From: Actinobacillus sp.
Lineage (GTDB): Bacteria; Pseudomonadota; Gammaproteobacteria; Enterobacterales; Pasteurellaceae
Reading direction: 5' to 3'
Length of the DNA: 64,000 bases
Assembly (NCBI GenBank): GCA_020026055.1
Contig: JAHHRA010000003.1
Coordinates: 50,116 to 114,115 of the forward strand
Of this stretch, positions 17,621-27,500 are shown piece after piece; the first letter of the stretch is position 1; every line of letters starts with the position of its first letter. The notes under the pieces are model-generated. The model was not told the DNA's origin. It worked only from the letters and a program-made list of their open reading frames with translations, and ran no database searches. The position numbers were made by a program, and so were the translations under genes.

Positions 17621-18625
17621 TTATCTAGCAAAGTGATCATAACCTTTGACATCATTTAAATTGAGTACATCTTTCATTCTATTTCCATTACGTTGTAACA
17701 TAATCTTCATTGCATTTTTCTCTGTTATACGCCCGATACAAGTTACTTTTGCAGGAAAATCTGGTTGTTGTGAAGCATTTAAAAACTCTGTTAAATGATA
17801 TTCTGGCACGGTGAAACAAAGTTCATAATCTTCGCCACCTGTTAAAGCCAATTTTTCTTTTTGTTTACAAGGATATAATTGCTTTAATGCTTCTGAATAA
17901 GGCAATTTTTCTAAATCTAGCGTGGCACTACAATGACTTCTTTCAAGAATATGTCCAAGATCTGCTAATAATCCATCTGAAATATCGATCGCACAACTTG
18001 AAAAATTTTTTTCAAGTAGCAACATACCTAACTTAATTCGCGCTGTAGGACGTAAATGCCTTGCAATAAGATAGTCTTTATTTGCGAAAGTTATTTGAAG
18101 ATCTTCTTGTGTCAACATCGCTAGCCCTGCAGCACTGTCCCCCAAAGTCCCTGAAACAAAAATATAATCACCTGCATTAGCACAATTTCGTTTAAGTGCT
18201 TTACCATTAGGCAGTAAACCTTGAGCAGTAATAGTAATAACTTGTCGTTCTCCTTTAGTAGTATCACCACCGATTAACGTAATATTTTCTTGTTGTAATA
18301 TTTTAAAAAAAGTTTGACTAAAAGTTTTTAACCAAATTTCATCAAGATATGGCAAAGTTAACGCAAGTGATACCCAAGCTGGCTTTGCTCCCATCGCTGC
18401 AAGATCGCTCAAATTCGTTGCCAATACTTTGTATGCTAAATCATCAGGGGAAATTGAAGCGAAAAAATGTGTTCCTTCAACCATTGTATCTGTCGTTATT
18501 GCTATTTGTTGGTGCACTGGACAGGTTAAGAGAGCACAGTCATCTCCAATAGCAAGATTAACATCATCACGGCATGGATTTTGTTGAATATTAAAATAAT
18601 GGCTTATTAAATCAAATTCACCCAC
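17621..18625 (-). CDS. thiL: Thiamine-monophosphate kinase
   Basis: It phosphorylates thiamine monophosphate to the active cofactor thiamine diphosphate. The 334-residue protein has the AIR synthase-like fold. It shows LAIGDDCALL near the N-terminus, ITTDTMVEGTHF, LSDLAAMGAKP, IGGDTTKG, AIDISDGLLADLGHIL and LTGGEDYELCF. Translation starts at GTG (18623-18625) with AGGAAAAG upstream. The C-terminal tail GNRMKDVLNLNDVKGYDHF is carried past the usual end, and a 13-mer ATTACGTTGTAAC lies in it. Confidence 0.94.
   Translation of the reverse strand: MGEFDLISHYFNIQQNPCRDDVNLAIGDDCALLTCPVHQQIAITTDTMVEGTHFFASISPDDLAYKVLATNLSDLAAMGAKPAWVSLALTLPYLDEIWLKTFSQTFFKILQQENITLIGGDTTKGERQVITITAQGLLPNGKALKRNCANAGDYIFVSGTLGDSAAGLAMLTQEDLQITFANKDYLIARHLRPTARIKLGMLLLEKNFSSCAIDISDGLLADLGHILERSHCSATLDLEKLPYSEALKQLYPCKQKEKLALTGGEDYELCFTVPEYHLTEFLNASQQPDFPAKVTCIGRITEKNAMKIMLQRNGNRMKDVLNLNDVKGYDHFAR
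17687..17699. repeat. 13-mer ATTACGTTGTAAC in the thiL 3' end
   Basis: It is the reverse-complement form of GTTACAACGTAAC with the last arm base changed. It encodes MLQRNG near the thiL C-terminus. Confidence 0.5.
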
Positions 18626-18631
18626 TGTCTT

Positions 18632-18668
18632 TTCCTATAACAGTTTAAATTTTCCTATAACAGCTTAA
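18632..18668. repeat. Short direct repeat in the nusB-thiL gap
   Basis: TTTTCCTATAACAG followed by TTTAAA or CTTAAA appears twice in a row. On the minus strand the first copy carries the thiL ribosome site, so this may be a tandem duplication of the ribosome-binding region. Confidence 0.6.
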
Positions 18669-18679
18669 AAAGAGACTAA

Positions 18680-18707
18680 AAAAGTGTGATTTTTATCACA
18701 CTTTTTT
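18680..18707. terminator. Terminator after nusB
   Basis: AAAAGTGTGAT and ATCACACTTTT form a perfect stem with a TTTT-containing loop just past the nusB stop. A-runs and T-runs on both sides make it strong in both directions. It separates nusB from the thiL-pgpA-pepN group. Confidence 0.8.
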
Positions 18708-18714
18708 GTTATAA

Positions 18715-19140
18715 CTAACGATCTATTGCAATTTTATCTAACACGCCATTAATGTATTTATGGCTATCCTCTGCTCCGAAAGCTTTAGCAACTTCGATGG
18801 CTTCATTGATCACAACTTTATAAGGCACATCATGTTCAAACAATAGTTCATAAGTACTTAAACGCAATACTGCACGTTCAATTGGATCAAGTTCAGTTAT
18901 ATCACGATCTAATGCTGGAATTAATGCATCATCTATCGTTTCTAATTGGTTAATTGTTTGACGAAAAAGTTTTCGGAAGTATGGTAAATCAGCACCTTTA
19001 CTTTCTTCTGGCGTATCGACTAAAAATGCTAATTCCACTGCTTCTGGAGTATTTTTTGAAATTTCCCAAGCATACATCGTTTGAGTAGCACATTCTCTTG
19101 CTCGACGACGTGCAGACGGTTTTTTCTTTTGTTCAGTCAT
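18715..19140 (-). CDS. nusB: Transcription antitermination protein NusB
   Basis: With NusE (ribosomal protein S10) it binds boxA RNA and supports antitermination of rRNA operons. The 141-residue all-helical protein begins with a basic segment ([23 protein letters not shown]) and contains [23 protein letters not shown] and [13 protein letters not shown], the conserved core of the family. It starts 3 bases after the ribH stop, so translation of the two is likely coupled. The terminator at 18680 ends the transcript. Confidence 0.97.
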   Translation of the reverse strand: MTEQKKKPSARRRARECATQTMYAWEISKNTPEAVELAFLVDTPEESKGADLPYFRKLFRQTINQLETIDDALIPALDRDITELDPIERAVLRLSTYELLFEHDVPYKVVINEAIEVAKAFGAEDSHKYINGVLDKIAIDR

Positions 19141-19143
19141 ATG

Positions 19144-19617
19144 TTACTCAGCATCAATTTGAGCTAATAAATTAATCATTTCTAAAGCGACTAACGCTGC
19201 TTCAGCACCTTTGTTACCCGCTTTCGTTCCCGCACGTTCAATAGATTGTTCAATGTTTTCTGTTGTCAACACACCGAAAGCAACTGGAATATCGGCATTC
19301 ATCATCACACGTCCTAACCCACTACTAGCTTCACCAGCAACATATTCAAAATGTGCTGTGCCACCACGGATCACTGTTCCTAATGCAACAATGCCATCAT
19401 ATTTACCTGATTTTGCTAAACGACTTGCCACTAATGGCAGTTCATACGCCCCTGGAACACGTACAATCGTTATATTTTCTTCACGCACTTGACCATAACG
19501 TTTTAGTGCATCAATTGCCCCTTCTAATAAGCTTTCGTTGATAAAACTATTAAAACGTGCAATCACAATCGCAATTTTTGCATCAGGTGCGAGAATTTGC
19601 CCTTCTAAAACTTTCAT
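19144..19617 (-). CDS. ribH: 6,7-Dimethyl-8-ribityllumazine synthase
   Basis: It condenses the ribityl-aminouracil and butanone phosphate precursors in the penultimate riboflavin step and usually assembles into a 60-mer capsid. The 157-residue product shows [34 protein letters not shown] and [17 protein letters not shown], all substrate-binding signatures, with the conserved His in TAHFEYV. It is the first gene of a ribH-nusB pair, an arrangement conserved in proteobacteria. No FMN riboswitch structure is apparent in the 57 bases between it and hldE. Confidence 0.97.
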   Translation of the reverse strand: MKVLEGQILAPDAKIAIVIARFNSFINESLLEGAIDALKRYGQVREENITIVRVPGAYELPLVASRLAKSGKYDGIVALGTVIRGGTAHFEYVAGEASSGLGRVMMNADIPVAFGVLTTENIEQSIERAGTKAGNKGAEAALVALEMINLLAQIDAE

Positions 19618-19674
19618 ATTTAATCCTTATTGCTTAATAAAATAGATAAAAGTTAATTGAAAATTGTTGAAAAT

Positions 19675-21105
19675 TTATTCGCTACTTTTTTGAATTTTAC
19701 GAATAATATTACTGGTAGAACAACCTTCTTCAAAATTTAATACTTTTACTTCACCGCCATTTGCCCATACTTCTTGACTACCTGCAATTTCTTCAGGTTT
19801 ATAATCACCACCTTTCACTAATAAATCAGGTAAAATTTCAGCAATTAAACGTTGTGGTGTTTCCTCCTCAAAAGCGACTACCCAATCGACAGAACTCAAG
19901 CCTGCTAGCACTGCCATACGATCTTTTAAGCCATTAATTGGACGTGTTTCTCCTTTCAAATGCTTTACCGAATTATCTGAATTAACGGCTACAATTAAAC
20001 GATCACCCAATTTACGAGCATTTTCTAAATAAGAAACATGTCCAGAATGTAAAATATCAAAACAACCATTAGTCATTACGATTTTTTCACCTCGTGCTTT
20101 TGCTTCGGCAACCACTTTTTTCAAATCCGCTTCATTCATCACACCAAAACCTAAGCTTTGACGTTGATGTATCGCATTTTCAAATTCGATCGGTGAAACT
20201 GTACTCGTCCCTAATTTACCAACAACAATACCAGCTGCCACATTGGCTAAATAACAAGCTTCTTCAAGTAAACGTCCATCAGCTAAAGCTGTTGCTAGCA
20301 CTGAAATCACAGTATCACCTGCCCCTGTTACATCAAACACTTCACGAGCACGTGTTGGCAAATGGAATGGTGGTAAGTCAGGACGAAGCAACGTCATCCC
20401 TTTTTCAGAACGAGTTACAAGCAATGCGTCTAAATCGTAATCTGCAATGAGTTGCAAGCCTTTTTGAGTAATTGCTTCCTCGGATTCACATTGCCCAACG
20501 ACTGCTTCAAATTCACTCATATTTGGGGTGAGCAACGTTGCACCACGGTAACGTTCAAAGTCTGTTCCTTTCGGATCAATTAATACAGGTACTTTTGCTG
20601 CACGAGCAATTTGAATCATTTTTTGAACTTGATTGAGCGTTCCTTTGCCGTAATCGGATAAAATTAACGCCCCAAAATTCGCAATATTTTTCGTTAATTT
20701 AGTTAACAGTGTTTCACTCGAAACTTGATGAAAAGTTTCTTCGAAATCAAGACGTAATAATTGTTGATGCCGAGAAATAATGCGGAGTTTAGTGATCGTT
20801 GGATGACTATTTAATGTAGTAAAATTGCAACGAATTTGCTGACGTGCTAAAAGCTGAGTTAAGCTTGTACCTGCTTCATCTTCACCAATAAAACCTTGTA
20901 ATTCAACAGGCACATTCAACGCGGCAATATTCATTGCTACATTCGCAGCACCGCCTGCACGCTCTTCATTTTCTTGTACACGCACGACAGGTACAGGTGC
21001 TTCTGGTGAAATACGGTTAGTTGAACCAAACCAATAACGATCTAACATTACATCACCTAAAACCAATACGTTAGCACGTGGAAATTCTGTAGAATAAAAA
21101 TTCAT
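19675..21105 (-). CDS. hldE: Bifunctional heptose 7-phosphate kinase / heptose 1-phosphate adenylyltransferase
   Basis: It makes ADP-heptose for the lipopolysaccharide inner core. The 476-residue fusion has an N-terminal ribokinase-like domain ([24 protein letters not shown] with the catalytic Asp) to about residue 320. A C-terminal nucleotidyltransferase follows, with [20 protein letters not shown] (HxGH) and [14 protein letters not shown]. Domain order and length match E. coli HldE (477). It is divergent from the lipid A acyltransferase gene, so LPS core and lipid A functions share the intergenic region 21106-21264. Confidence 0.96.
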   Translation of the reverse strand: MNFYSTEFPRANVLVLGDVMLDRYWFGSTNRISPEAPVPVVRVQENEERAGGAANVAMNIAALNVPVELQGFIGEDEAGTSLTQLLARQQIRCNFTTLNSHPTITKLRIISRHQQLLRLDFEETFHQVSSETLLTKLTKNIANFGALILSDYGKGTLNQVQKMIQIARAAKVPVLIDPKGTDFERYRGATLLTPNMSEFEAVVGQCESEEAITQKGLQLIADYDLDALLVTRSEKGMTLLRPDLPPFHLPTRAREVFDVTGAGDTVISVLATALADGRLLEEACYLANVAAGIVVGKLGTSTVSPIEFENAIHQRQSLGFGVMNEADLKKVVAEAKARGEKIVMTNGCFDILHSGHVSYLENARKLGDRLIVAVNSDNSVKHLKGETRPINGLKDRMAVLAGLSSVDWVVAFEEETPQRLIAEILPDLLVKGGDYKPEEIAGSQEVWANGGEVKVLNFEEGCSTSNIIRKIQKSSE

Positions 21106-21197
21106 ATTGATATCTCAATAAAAAAATAACAGGCAGTTTAGCATAGATAATGGAAAAGTTTCTAACTATCTTTTTTTATAACAGTAAGTTTATTATT

Positions 21198-21226
21198 TTG
21201 TCTCAAGCTTTAATTTTCGTTAAAAT
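21198..21226 (+). promoter_or_regulatory. Sigma-70 promoter for the lipid A acyltransferase gene
   Basis: TTGTCT (21198-21203), a 17-base spacer and TAAAAT (21221-21226) lie about 40 bases ahead of the acyltransferase ATG, a good match in sequence and spacing. Confidence 0.65.
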
Positions 21227-21264
21227 GCACACCTTTTAATAAATTGAGGCTCATTCTAATTATT

Positions 21265-22188
21265 ATGGCAAAAACAAAGTTACCAACATTCCAGCTTTCT
21301 TTTCTTCACCCCAAATACTGGGGATTATGGATTGGCGTAGGACTCTGGCGTGCAATAGTCGCTTTGCCTTACCCGTTCATTGTCAAAATCGGCACAGGTT
21401 TAGGGTGGTTATTTAGCAAAATTGGCAAAAAACGTCTCAACATTGCTCGTCGTAATTTAATGCTTTGTTTCCCCGAAAAAACGGCTACTGAAATTGACAT
21501 AATGCTTAAAGAAAATCAACGTGCTATCGGAATGGCAGTAATGGAAACTGGAATGGCATGGTTTTGGTCAGACAAACGTATTCAAAAATGGTGCAAAGTA
21601 CAAGGCGTAGAACATATGCTCCCTGCAAAAGGAATCTTACTCGTTGGTGTTCACTTTTTAACACTTGAATTAGGTGCTCGCATTTTAGGTATGCAACGTG
21701 CCGGAATCGGCGTTTACCGCCCCAATGACAACCCTGTTTTTGACTGGCTACAAACTCGTGGTCGTCTTCGTTCCAACAAAACAATGCTTGATCGCAAAGA
21801 TATCCGCGGGATGATTGATGCCCTTAACAACGGCGAAATTATTTGGTACGCACCCGACCATGATTACGGGCGACGTCGCACTGTATTTGTTCCTTTCTTT
21901 GCCGTCCCCGATGCCTCTACCACTACAGGTAGCCACTTGCTTATCAAATCTGCCCCTAATGCTCTTGTCGTCCCTTTCTCTCCGATTCGCCAACCTCATA
22001 ATGCTGGCTATATCGTCGACATCTCCCCTGCTGTCGACTTCAGCGATACTCAAACTGAACGTGACACCGCGATCAAAATGAACAAAGTCGTTGAACATGA
22101 AATTTGCAAAGCTCCTACTCAATACATGTGGATGCACCGTCGCTTCAAAACGCGCCCAAATGAAAATGATCCGAGTTTGTATGACTGA
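21265..22188 (+). CDS. lpxL: Kdo2-lipid IVA acyltransferase (LpxL/HtrB family)
   Basis: It adds a secondary acyl chain to Kdo2-lipid IVA at the inner membrane. The 307-residue product has an N-terminal membrane anchor (KYWGLWIGVGLWRAIVALPY). The catalytic HFLTLE (H-x4-E) sits in LVGVHFLTLELGARILG, followed by GVYRPNDNPVFDW and the RKDIRGMIDALNNGE and APDHDYG segments. I chose the ATG at 21265, because the upstream Met at 21244 would add seven residues before the family-typical MAKTKLPTFQ start. It is monocistronic, and a degenerate palindromic element overlaps its stop (22185-22213). Confidence 0.93.
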   Translation: MAKTKLPTFQLSFLHPKYWGLWIGVGLWRAIVALPYPFIVKIGTGLGWLFSKIGKKRLNIARRNLMLCFPEKTATEIDIMLKENQRAIGMAVMETGMAWFWSDKRIQKWCKVQGVEHMLPAKGILLVGVHFLTLELGARILGMQRAGIGVYRPNDNPVFDWLQTRGRLRSNKTMLDRKDIRGMIDALNNGEIIWYAPDHDYGRRRTVFVPFFAVPDASTTTGSHLLIKSAPNALVVPFSPIRQPHNAGYIVDISPAVDFSDTQTERDTAIKMNKVVEHEICKAPTQYMWMHRRFKTRPNENDPSLYD

Positions 22189-22408
22189 AAAATTTTTTCG
22201 ACTTTAGCTACGTGAAATACAAGAATTTTTATTGTAAATCACTGCAATTAAAGTTAATAAAATGAGTTTATAAAGTTGATATCTTACAACGTGTTATGAA
22301 TAAAATTTATAAATCAAAAAATAAGGCATGTTCTAAATTTTTCATAACACATTGAAGCGTTTCATTTGAGCATATGTTCCGTCAGCAAATATAACACTCA
22401 AAAATTCG
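22189..22408. other. Intergenic edge of the defence island with a 20-bp inverted repeat
   Basis: No gene is seen. It begins with a degenerate palindromic element (GAAAAATTTTTTCGACTTTA). An inverted repeat then follows: GTGTTATGAA (22291-22300) and TTCATAACAC (22341-22350) are perfect 10-bp arms, extended inwards by AAATTTA-type bases. A half copy of the 13-mer (TTACAACGTG) abuts the left arm. The structure lies exactly where the core genome stops and the island starts. Confidence 0.6.
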
Positions 22409-22448
22409 TTAAATTTTTACCAGAAAATTTGCCCGAAAATCGAGGCGT
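22408..22448. repeat. Dispersed palindromic element at the left end of the island
   Basis: Right half CCCGAAAATCGAGGCGTG with a GAAAATTT core. The left half is degenerate (AAATTTTTACC). It marks the first of a series of copies that separate the defence cassettes. Confidence 0.55.
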
Positions 22449-22563
22449 GTTTTTGGTGTTTTAGGCTTGGTTTTGTTTTCGAGTTCGGTGATTTCTTGTT
22501 TTACTTTTAATATTTTTTCTCTTAGTGCCATTCTTTCTTTTAAGGTTGGTGCTTTTTGTTTGA
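22409..22563 (-). pseudogene. Charged coiled-coil C-terminal remnant
   Basis: In the frame overlapping the end of the helicase remnant, the minus strand encodes an unbroken tail (KAPTLKERMALREKI...ITELENKTKPKTP) ending at 22409. It is Lys/Glu-rich, like the C-terminus of the small DUF4391-type proteins often found beside such helicases. I infer a deletion that fused the end of that gene to the helicase. Family assignment is weak. Confidence 0.3.
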
Positions 22564-25159
22564 GGCGATATTGTGTTTTTCATCGGCTTCAAGCGGATTG
22601 TCATTCCCTGCACCTCTCAAATTGGCAATGTGCATTCTTGCCTCAACACGAGTTTGCAGTTGGATATATTCGTCTAATTCTACAACAAGCTGATTTTGGT
22701 TATTTTTAGAGCCGATGCGATCAATTCGTCCAAAACGTTGGATGATGCGGACGGAATTCCAGTGAATGTCGTAATTAATCAAGTAATCGCAATCTTGTAA
22801 GTTTTGCCCTTCGCTAATGCAGTCAGTGGCAATCAAGATGTCAATTTCATTCTCATCATTCGGATAAATTTTGGCTTTTTCTTTAGAAATGGGGGAAAAG
22901 AAAGTCAGAATTTGCTGCATTTCTAACGCCTTATAAGGGCGTAAATTATGCTTTTGACCTGCTCCTGTGACTAGCCCGACCTTTAATGTCAGGCAGGCTT
23001 TAATCACTTCGCGATACAAATATTCAGCCGTATCCGCAAAGGCAGTAAAAATTAAGACTTTTTTGTTGTCCAGATTAATGGGGTTCTGCACTTTTTTCGC
23101 GGATATCCGCTAGCAATTGTGCCAATTTCAGATCGTGCTCGGGCGTAATATCTTCAATCATACTTTGCAAAAGCTTGATATTTCCGACATCTTCTTTTAG
23201 ATCAATCCGCCAGCTTTCGCAATCCAGATCCGCTAATTCAATCGGATTTTTGCCTTTTCCAATCCATTCGGCACGCTCGGTGTCATCCGGATCTAAAATG
23301 CTTATTTCATAATTTTGAAAAGTGGCATTTTGTTGTTTTTCTTCAAAGGTTTGAATTTTAGCAAGTGCATCGTCAATCGTTTCTTGCATGCGTCTTAAGG
23401 TTTCACGGAAGCTATCCACTGAGCTTTCTAAGTGCTTGAGCAAATTCATACTCATTAATTTCAACAAGCCCTTTTCACGCCCTAAGCCTTCGTCTTTAAA
23501 ACTTTCATCAATTTCGTATTTATATTTTCGGCTCGGATGGACGTATTTGGAAGGCTCATAAATAGCCAATTTCAGCCGTTGTAAAATGTCATAAATTTCC
23601 TTGTAGCTAATTACGCCAGCAAAATCGGCTAATTCAGGCGAGCTGTTTATCGGCGGCAAGCGCGCAGGAAATTCGCCGATATTGGCGTCTGAATAAAAAC
23701 GCTCGATATGGCGACGGCTTCGGGCAATGGTTAACGCATCTAATAATCTAAAAAAGTCATTCGGTAGGCTATTTAGTAGGCTTTCAATGGAGCGTGACTC
23801 AATTGATTCTTTCGACTATTTTTTAAAAGCTGAATCCGCTTTGATGAAGATTTGATTAATATCCAAATTGGTGTCGAATAAATTATTCATTTGCTCGGCA
23901 TCGCCCTCATAAACCAGCTCCAATTGATTTTTCAAATCTTGAAAACGATTATTCACCGACGTCACGGAAAGCATTAAAACTTTCGTTTTCACCCCAGCTT
24001 GAATCACATTTTTCATCAAGCGCTCATAACGATTTTGGACATCTTTTTTCGTGCTTTCGCCATTGCGAAAATTATGAGATTCATCAATCACCACTAAATC
24101 ATAATTTCCCCAATTAATTTGGCTTAATTCAATCCCATTTGATATCCCTTTGCTGCGAGAAAGATCAGAATGATGCAACACATCAAACCTCAGCCGATCC
24201 GCACTCAACGGATTATGAACATAGTTCTGTTTATAAATATTCCAGTTGTCATAAAGTTTTTTCGGACATAGCACTAAAACAGGCTTATTGCGTTGCTCGT
24301 AATATTTAATCACCGCAAGCGAGGTAAAAGTTTTCCCCAACCCCACGCTATCAGCCAAAATACAGCCGTTATATTTTTCTAATTTACTAATAATGACCAG
24401 TACCGCATCTTTTTGAAAACTAAATAATTTTGCCAAATTTGTGAATTTTTAAAACCCGTCGCATCGTTAGGCATAAAATCTTTATGGTAATCCTCTAACA
24501 CGTGATGAAATAAAGAATAGAGCGTCAGCACATAAATATAATCAGGTGCATTTTCCTAATAACCCTCGGTTAAACTCGCTAACACTTTATCGGTTACATC
24601 CTTCAAATAATCACGATTTATCCACAAATTTTGAAATAAACCTTGTTTCTGGCTGGAAAGCTCATTTCGTAATCGCATACCAATCATTACTTTTGCCATA
24701 TCCCAAATCTGCCGTCGTAAATTCCTCAGCACCCGTATAGGTCACCCCACCTTCCGTATTTAACATATTAAAAAAATTCGGAATATTTTTAGAAGATAAA
24801 TTCGCTTTAAAACACGCTTTTTGTTTAATCCAATTCACGCATTCTTTCGCAATGGCTTTTTGTGAAAGCTGGTTTTTTAACTTAATTTCCACTTCCGCAT
24901 CAAAAACACTCCCCGCCTCTGGTTGCAAAAGATGAAATTCTCTCGAACTTTTATTTCTCGCCTTCCCCATAAAAACATCTTCCGCCTGCGCAGGGCTAAA
25001 AATAAAATTAAAACAATCCACCTTATCCAACTCAGCCTGCAACGCCTGATACGCATAAAGCGAAAACCGCTTTGCCGCTATCGACACCTTCGCGCCATTG
25101 GTTAAAACCTGTTTCAAATCCTCACCGAGTTTATAAGTGATATTGTCGAATTCTTTCAT
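22540..25159 (-). pseudogene. Decayed SNF2-family helicase with N-terminal PLD-like domain
   Basis: Four fragments read in order on the minus strand. 25159-24662 is an N-terminal PLD-like region. 24436-23816 is helicase domain 1, with LADSVGLGKTFTS (Walker A) and VVIDESHNF (DESH). 23659-23075 is a middle region. 23091-22540 is helicase domain 2, with IFTAFADTAEYL, LIATDCISEGQNLQ and IIQRFGRIDRIGS. Lesions include a frameshift near 24660, an amber TAG at 23816-23818 in one continuous frame, and a frameshift at an A6 run near 23092. The C-terminus is lost. Intact relatives are about 1000 residues, often near type III-like restriction genes. It is almost certainly non-functional. Confidence 0.85.
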
Positions 25160-25176
25160 GGGAGTACCTTGGGGTT

Positions 25177-25217
25177 ATTTAATTGGATTGGGAAATTTTT
25201 TCTGAATTTTGGGGCGT
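25177..25217. repeat. Dispersed palindromic element before the RloC-like gene end
   Basis: GGGAAATTTTTTCTGAATTTTGGGGCGTGG is a clear right half, with GGCGT at 25213-25217. The left end is degenerate. It lies between the helicase remnant and the stop of the RloC-like gene. Confidence 0.65.
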
Positions 25218-25221
25218 GGTT

Positions 25222-27387
25222 TTATTGGTTGTTTTCTGTTTCCCAATGTTTATTAAAGTGATTTTTACCATTATTTGTTTCAAATGCTTTTTTCATTTCC
25301 TGAATTATTTGATCTTTTGTCATTCCTGTTAAATCAGTTTCCAAATCATCTATACTATGAGAACTTACGTTAAGTAATTTTCTCAAAACAAAATTGTCTC
25401 CAGTATAAAATTCTTCTCCTGATAAATTATTAAATTTAGTATATGTTTCTATTATTCTTCTGATTAAATTACACAAGATGCTAGAATCTTTAATAGTGTC
25501 ATTATCATAAAGAGTTCTCAAATGCACCCATAAAGCGTCATAACTTGTTTTAATTTGATTATTATGTTTGATTGGTTTATACGATATCACCTCTGCATCT
25601 TTTGATAATAAAAAATAATTATTTTTTTTATCATCTTTACCTTCAGTCACGTTTATATAAAAATGGGTGTTATGCGTTAAAACAAATAATTTTTCATATA
25701 AATTCTGCTTTTTCTTCAATAGGTTCTGAATTTTACCAATAATAATATATTGCATAACATCATCATTTGAAGTCATAGGGTCATCAAAAATAATTATTTT
25801 CGGTTTTTCTTTTTGACCTACTTCTTCTAACTTGAAGATAAAATATAAGAATGCAATAATATTTTTTTCACCTTCTGATAGTTCAGTTACAGAACGTGAA
25901 CGCCCTTTTTCTTTTATCTGATAAAATCCTTGCTGCGCTTGATTAGGCACATGTTCAAGTTCAAAGCTAACATAATTTTTTAAAATACGATTTATTTCAT
26001 TAGCCAATTTAATTTCATTTTGTGTCTCCTTCTCTAATTTCTGCTTTTCATTTTCCAATTTTTTAATTTCCGATTCTAATTTTCCTCGTTCTAATTTTTT
26101 ATCATCAATTAATTTGTCTATGTTCTTTTTTTCATCCTCTTTAGATGTTAGTGTTGCTAACTTATTATCGTAGTCACCTTCCTCACATAATTCCCAAATC
26201 AGATTAAAACGTAATTTATCTTTTGCTTCTTCTTTCTCCTCCTTTAAATTATTATCATTATTTTTTTTAACTATTTTATTATAATCATCTATTAATTTAT
26301 TAAGATCTTCTTCTAATTTCACATCTAACACATCGATAGATGAAAAAATATCGTTCTGCTTCTTTTTTAAAGAGTCTCCTATTGATTTAATGTTTTCTTC
26401 ATAAATTTTTATGACTTTTTTTATATTGTTCTTTGCCTTATCAACTTCATCTTTATTTTTAGTATAAAATTCATTTTTATCTAAATCATTTTCAATATTA
26501 TTGAGTATCTCTTGATAACTACGAATATTAACTAATTCTGCGGTTAAGTTTGTTTTAAGATTATTGGCATCTTCATCATTTTTATTAAAATAAGCTTCTA
26601 ACTCATCAATTACACTTTGCTCAATTTTATTATTACAAAATGCACAATGTTCACCTGCTTTATGCAAATGCAATCCATCTTGAGCAAACTTCCTTTTTTG
26701 GGCATCAACTATTCTTTCAATTGTTTTTGTAGGGGTTATTTCTGTCTTTAATAGCTTATTAACTTTTTCTACAAGTTCTATTAAATTAAAGTTAATATTC
26801 TTAATTTCATTTGCTGTTTTAACTTCTTCTTTTAATGTTTGTCTATACTTTTCAATATCACTCTCACCTAATTTATTTTTAGATGAAATTTCATCTATAA
26901 AATCCCTTTTATCATAAGATGTCTTAGCTATAGGATAACCATAATCTAGATGAACCTTTATTTTTTTTGCTGATTTTGAATAAAAATCCTCTAATGCTTT
27001 ATTAGCATCTTTTGAGTTTTTTTCCGCTTCTTGTTTTTGTTTAAATAAGTTAGTTTTACCTTCTTCTGGTTCTCGTTCTATTTCGTTTCTAATCTTTTCT
27101 ATTTCGTCTTCTTCGTCAGATATATTTTTTTGTATTACATCTATTTGTTTTTGGATCTCATTATTTTCTTCCCCCAATAAAACAGCATTTAAATTTTTAT
27201 CTTCACCAACTATACTATTAAAACCATTAAAAATTCTAACATCATATTTGTCTTTACATTGTTCCTCCAAGAGCTTTGTGATAGTCGATTTACCTGTTCC
27301 ATTTTTGCCATAAATAAAATTAATTTTTTTATCAAATTCAATTTCTGATCCTTTGAATTTTTCATCTAACGTTAATGTAATAGTCAT
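25222..27387 (-). CDS. RloC-like AAA/ABC ATPase with zinc hook, predicted anticodon nuclease
   Basis: The 721-residue protein has the SMC/Rad50-like layout of RloC. Walker A GKNGTGKS is at 27-34, long coiled coils flank a CxxC zinc-hook candidate (C248, C251 in GEHCAFCNNKI), and an ABC signature ELSEGEK, Walker B IIIFDDP and LTHNTHFY follow. The C-terminal R643-x3-E647...H677 resembles the Arg-Glu-His nuclease triad of PrrC in order and spacing. Known RloC cleaves tRNA anticodons and excises the wobble base after DNA damage. The start at 27387 has GGAG eight bases upstream. An upstream in-frame Met at 27450 would translate the flanking repeat. Assignment as an ACNase is inference. Confidence 0.8.
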   Translation of the reverse strand: MTITLTLDEKFKGSEIEFDKKINFIYGKNGTGKSTITKLLEEQCKDKYDVRIFNGFNSIVGEDKNLNAVLLGEENNEIQKQIDVIQKNISDEEDEIEKIRNEIEREPEEGKTNLFKQKQEAEKNSKDANKALEDFYSKSAKKIKVHLDYGYPIAKTSYDKRDFIDEISSKNKLGESDIEKYRQTLKEEVKTANEIKNINFNLIELVEKVNKLLKTEITPTKTIERIVDAQKRKFAQDGLHLHKAGEHCAFCNNKIEQSVIDELEAYFNKNDEDANNLKTNLTAELVNIRSYQEILNNIENDLDKNEFYTKNKDEVDKAKNNIKKVIKIYEENIKSIGDSLKKKQNDIFSSIDVLDVKLEEDLNKLIDDYNKIVKKNNDNNLKEEKEEAKDKLRFNLIWELCEEGDYDNKLATLTSKEDEKKNIDKLIDDKKLERGKLESEIKKLENEKQKLEKETQNEIKLANEINRILKNYVSFELEHVPNQAQQGFYQIKEKGRSRSVTELSEGEKNIIAFLYFIFKLEEVGQKEKPKIIIFDDPMTSNDDVMQYIIIGKIQNLLKKKQNLYEKLFVLTHNTHFYINVTEGKDDKKNNYFLLSKDAEVISYKPIKHNNQIKTSYDALWVHLRTLYDNDTIKDSSILCNLIRRIIETYTKFNNLSGEEFYTGDNFVLRKLLNVSSHSIDDLETDLTGMTKDQIIQEMKKAFETNNGKNHFNKHWETENNQ

Positions 27388-27423
27388 AACTAAATCTCCA
27401 TATAAAAATAATTTCATGTCTTC

Positions 27424-27466
27424 ACGCCCCAAAAATCGAAATTTTTCCACTTGTTCGGAAGGGGGG
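27424..27466. repeat. Dispersed palindromic element between RloC-like and TOPRIM genes
   Basis: ACGCCCCAAAAATCGAAATT starts at 27424, followed by TTTCCAC and a degenerate right end GGGGGGCTGG (a G6 run at 27461-27466). With the copy at 25177 it brackets the RloC-like gene in mirror orientation. Confidence 0.65.
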
Positions 27467-27500
27467 CTGGTTTATATTCAATCACAACTGTGATTACTGA

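Noticed and set aside
17995..18020. ACTTGAAAAATTTTTTTCAAGT palindrome in thiL.
   Set aside because: It lies in the usual thiL sequence before AIDISDG and lacks the ACGCC/GGCGT ends, so it is probably chance in AT-rich coding DNA.
27461..27466. G6 run as a phase-variation tract for the RloC-like gene.
   Set aside because: It is short and lies outside the coding frame, some 75 bases before the start, so there is no support for switching.
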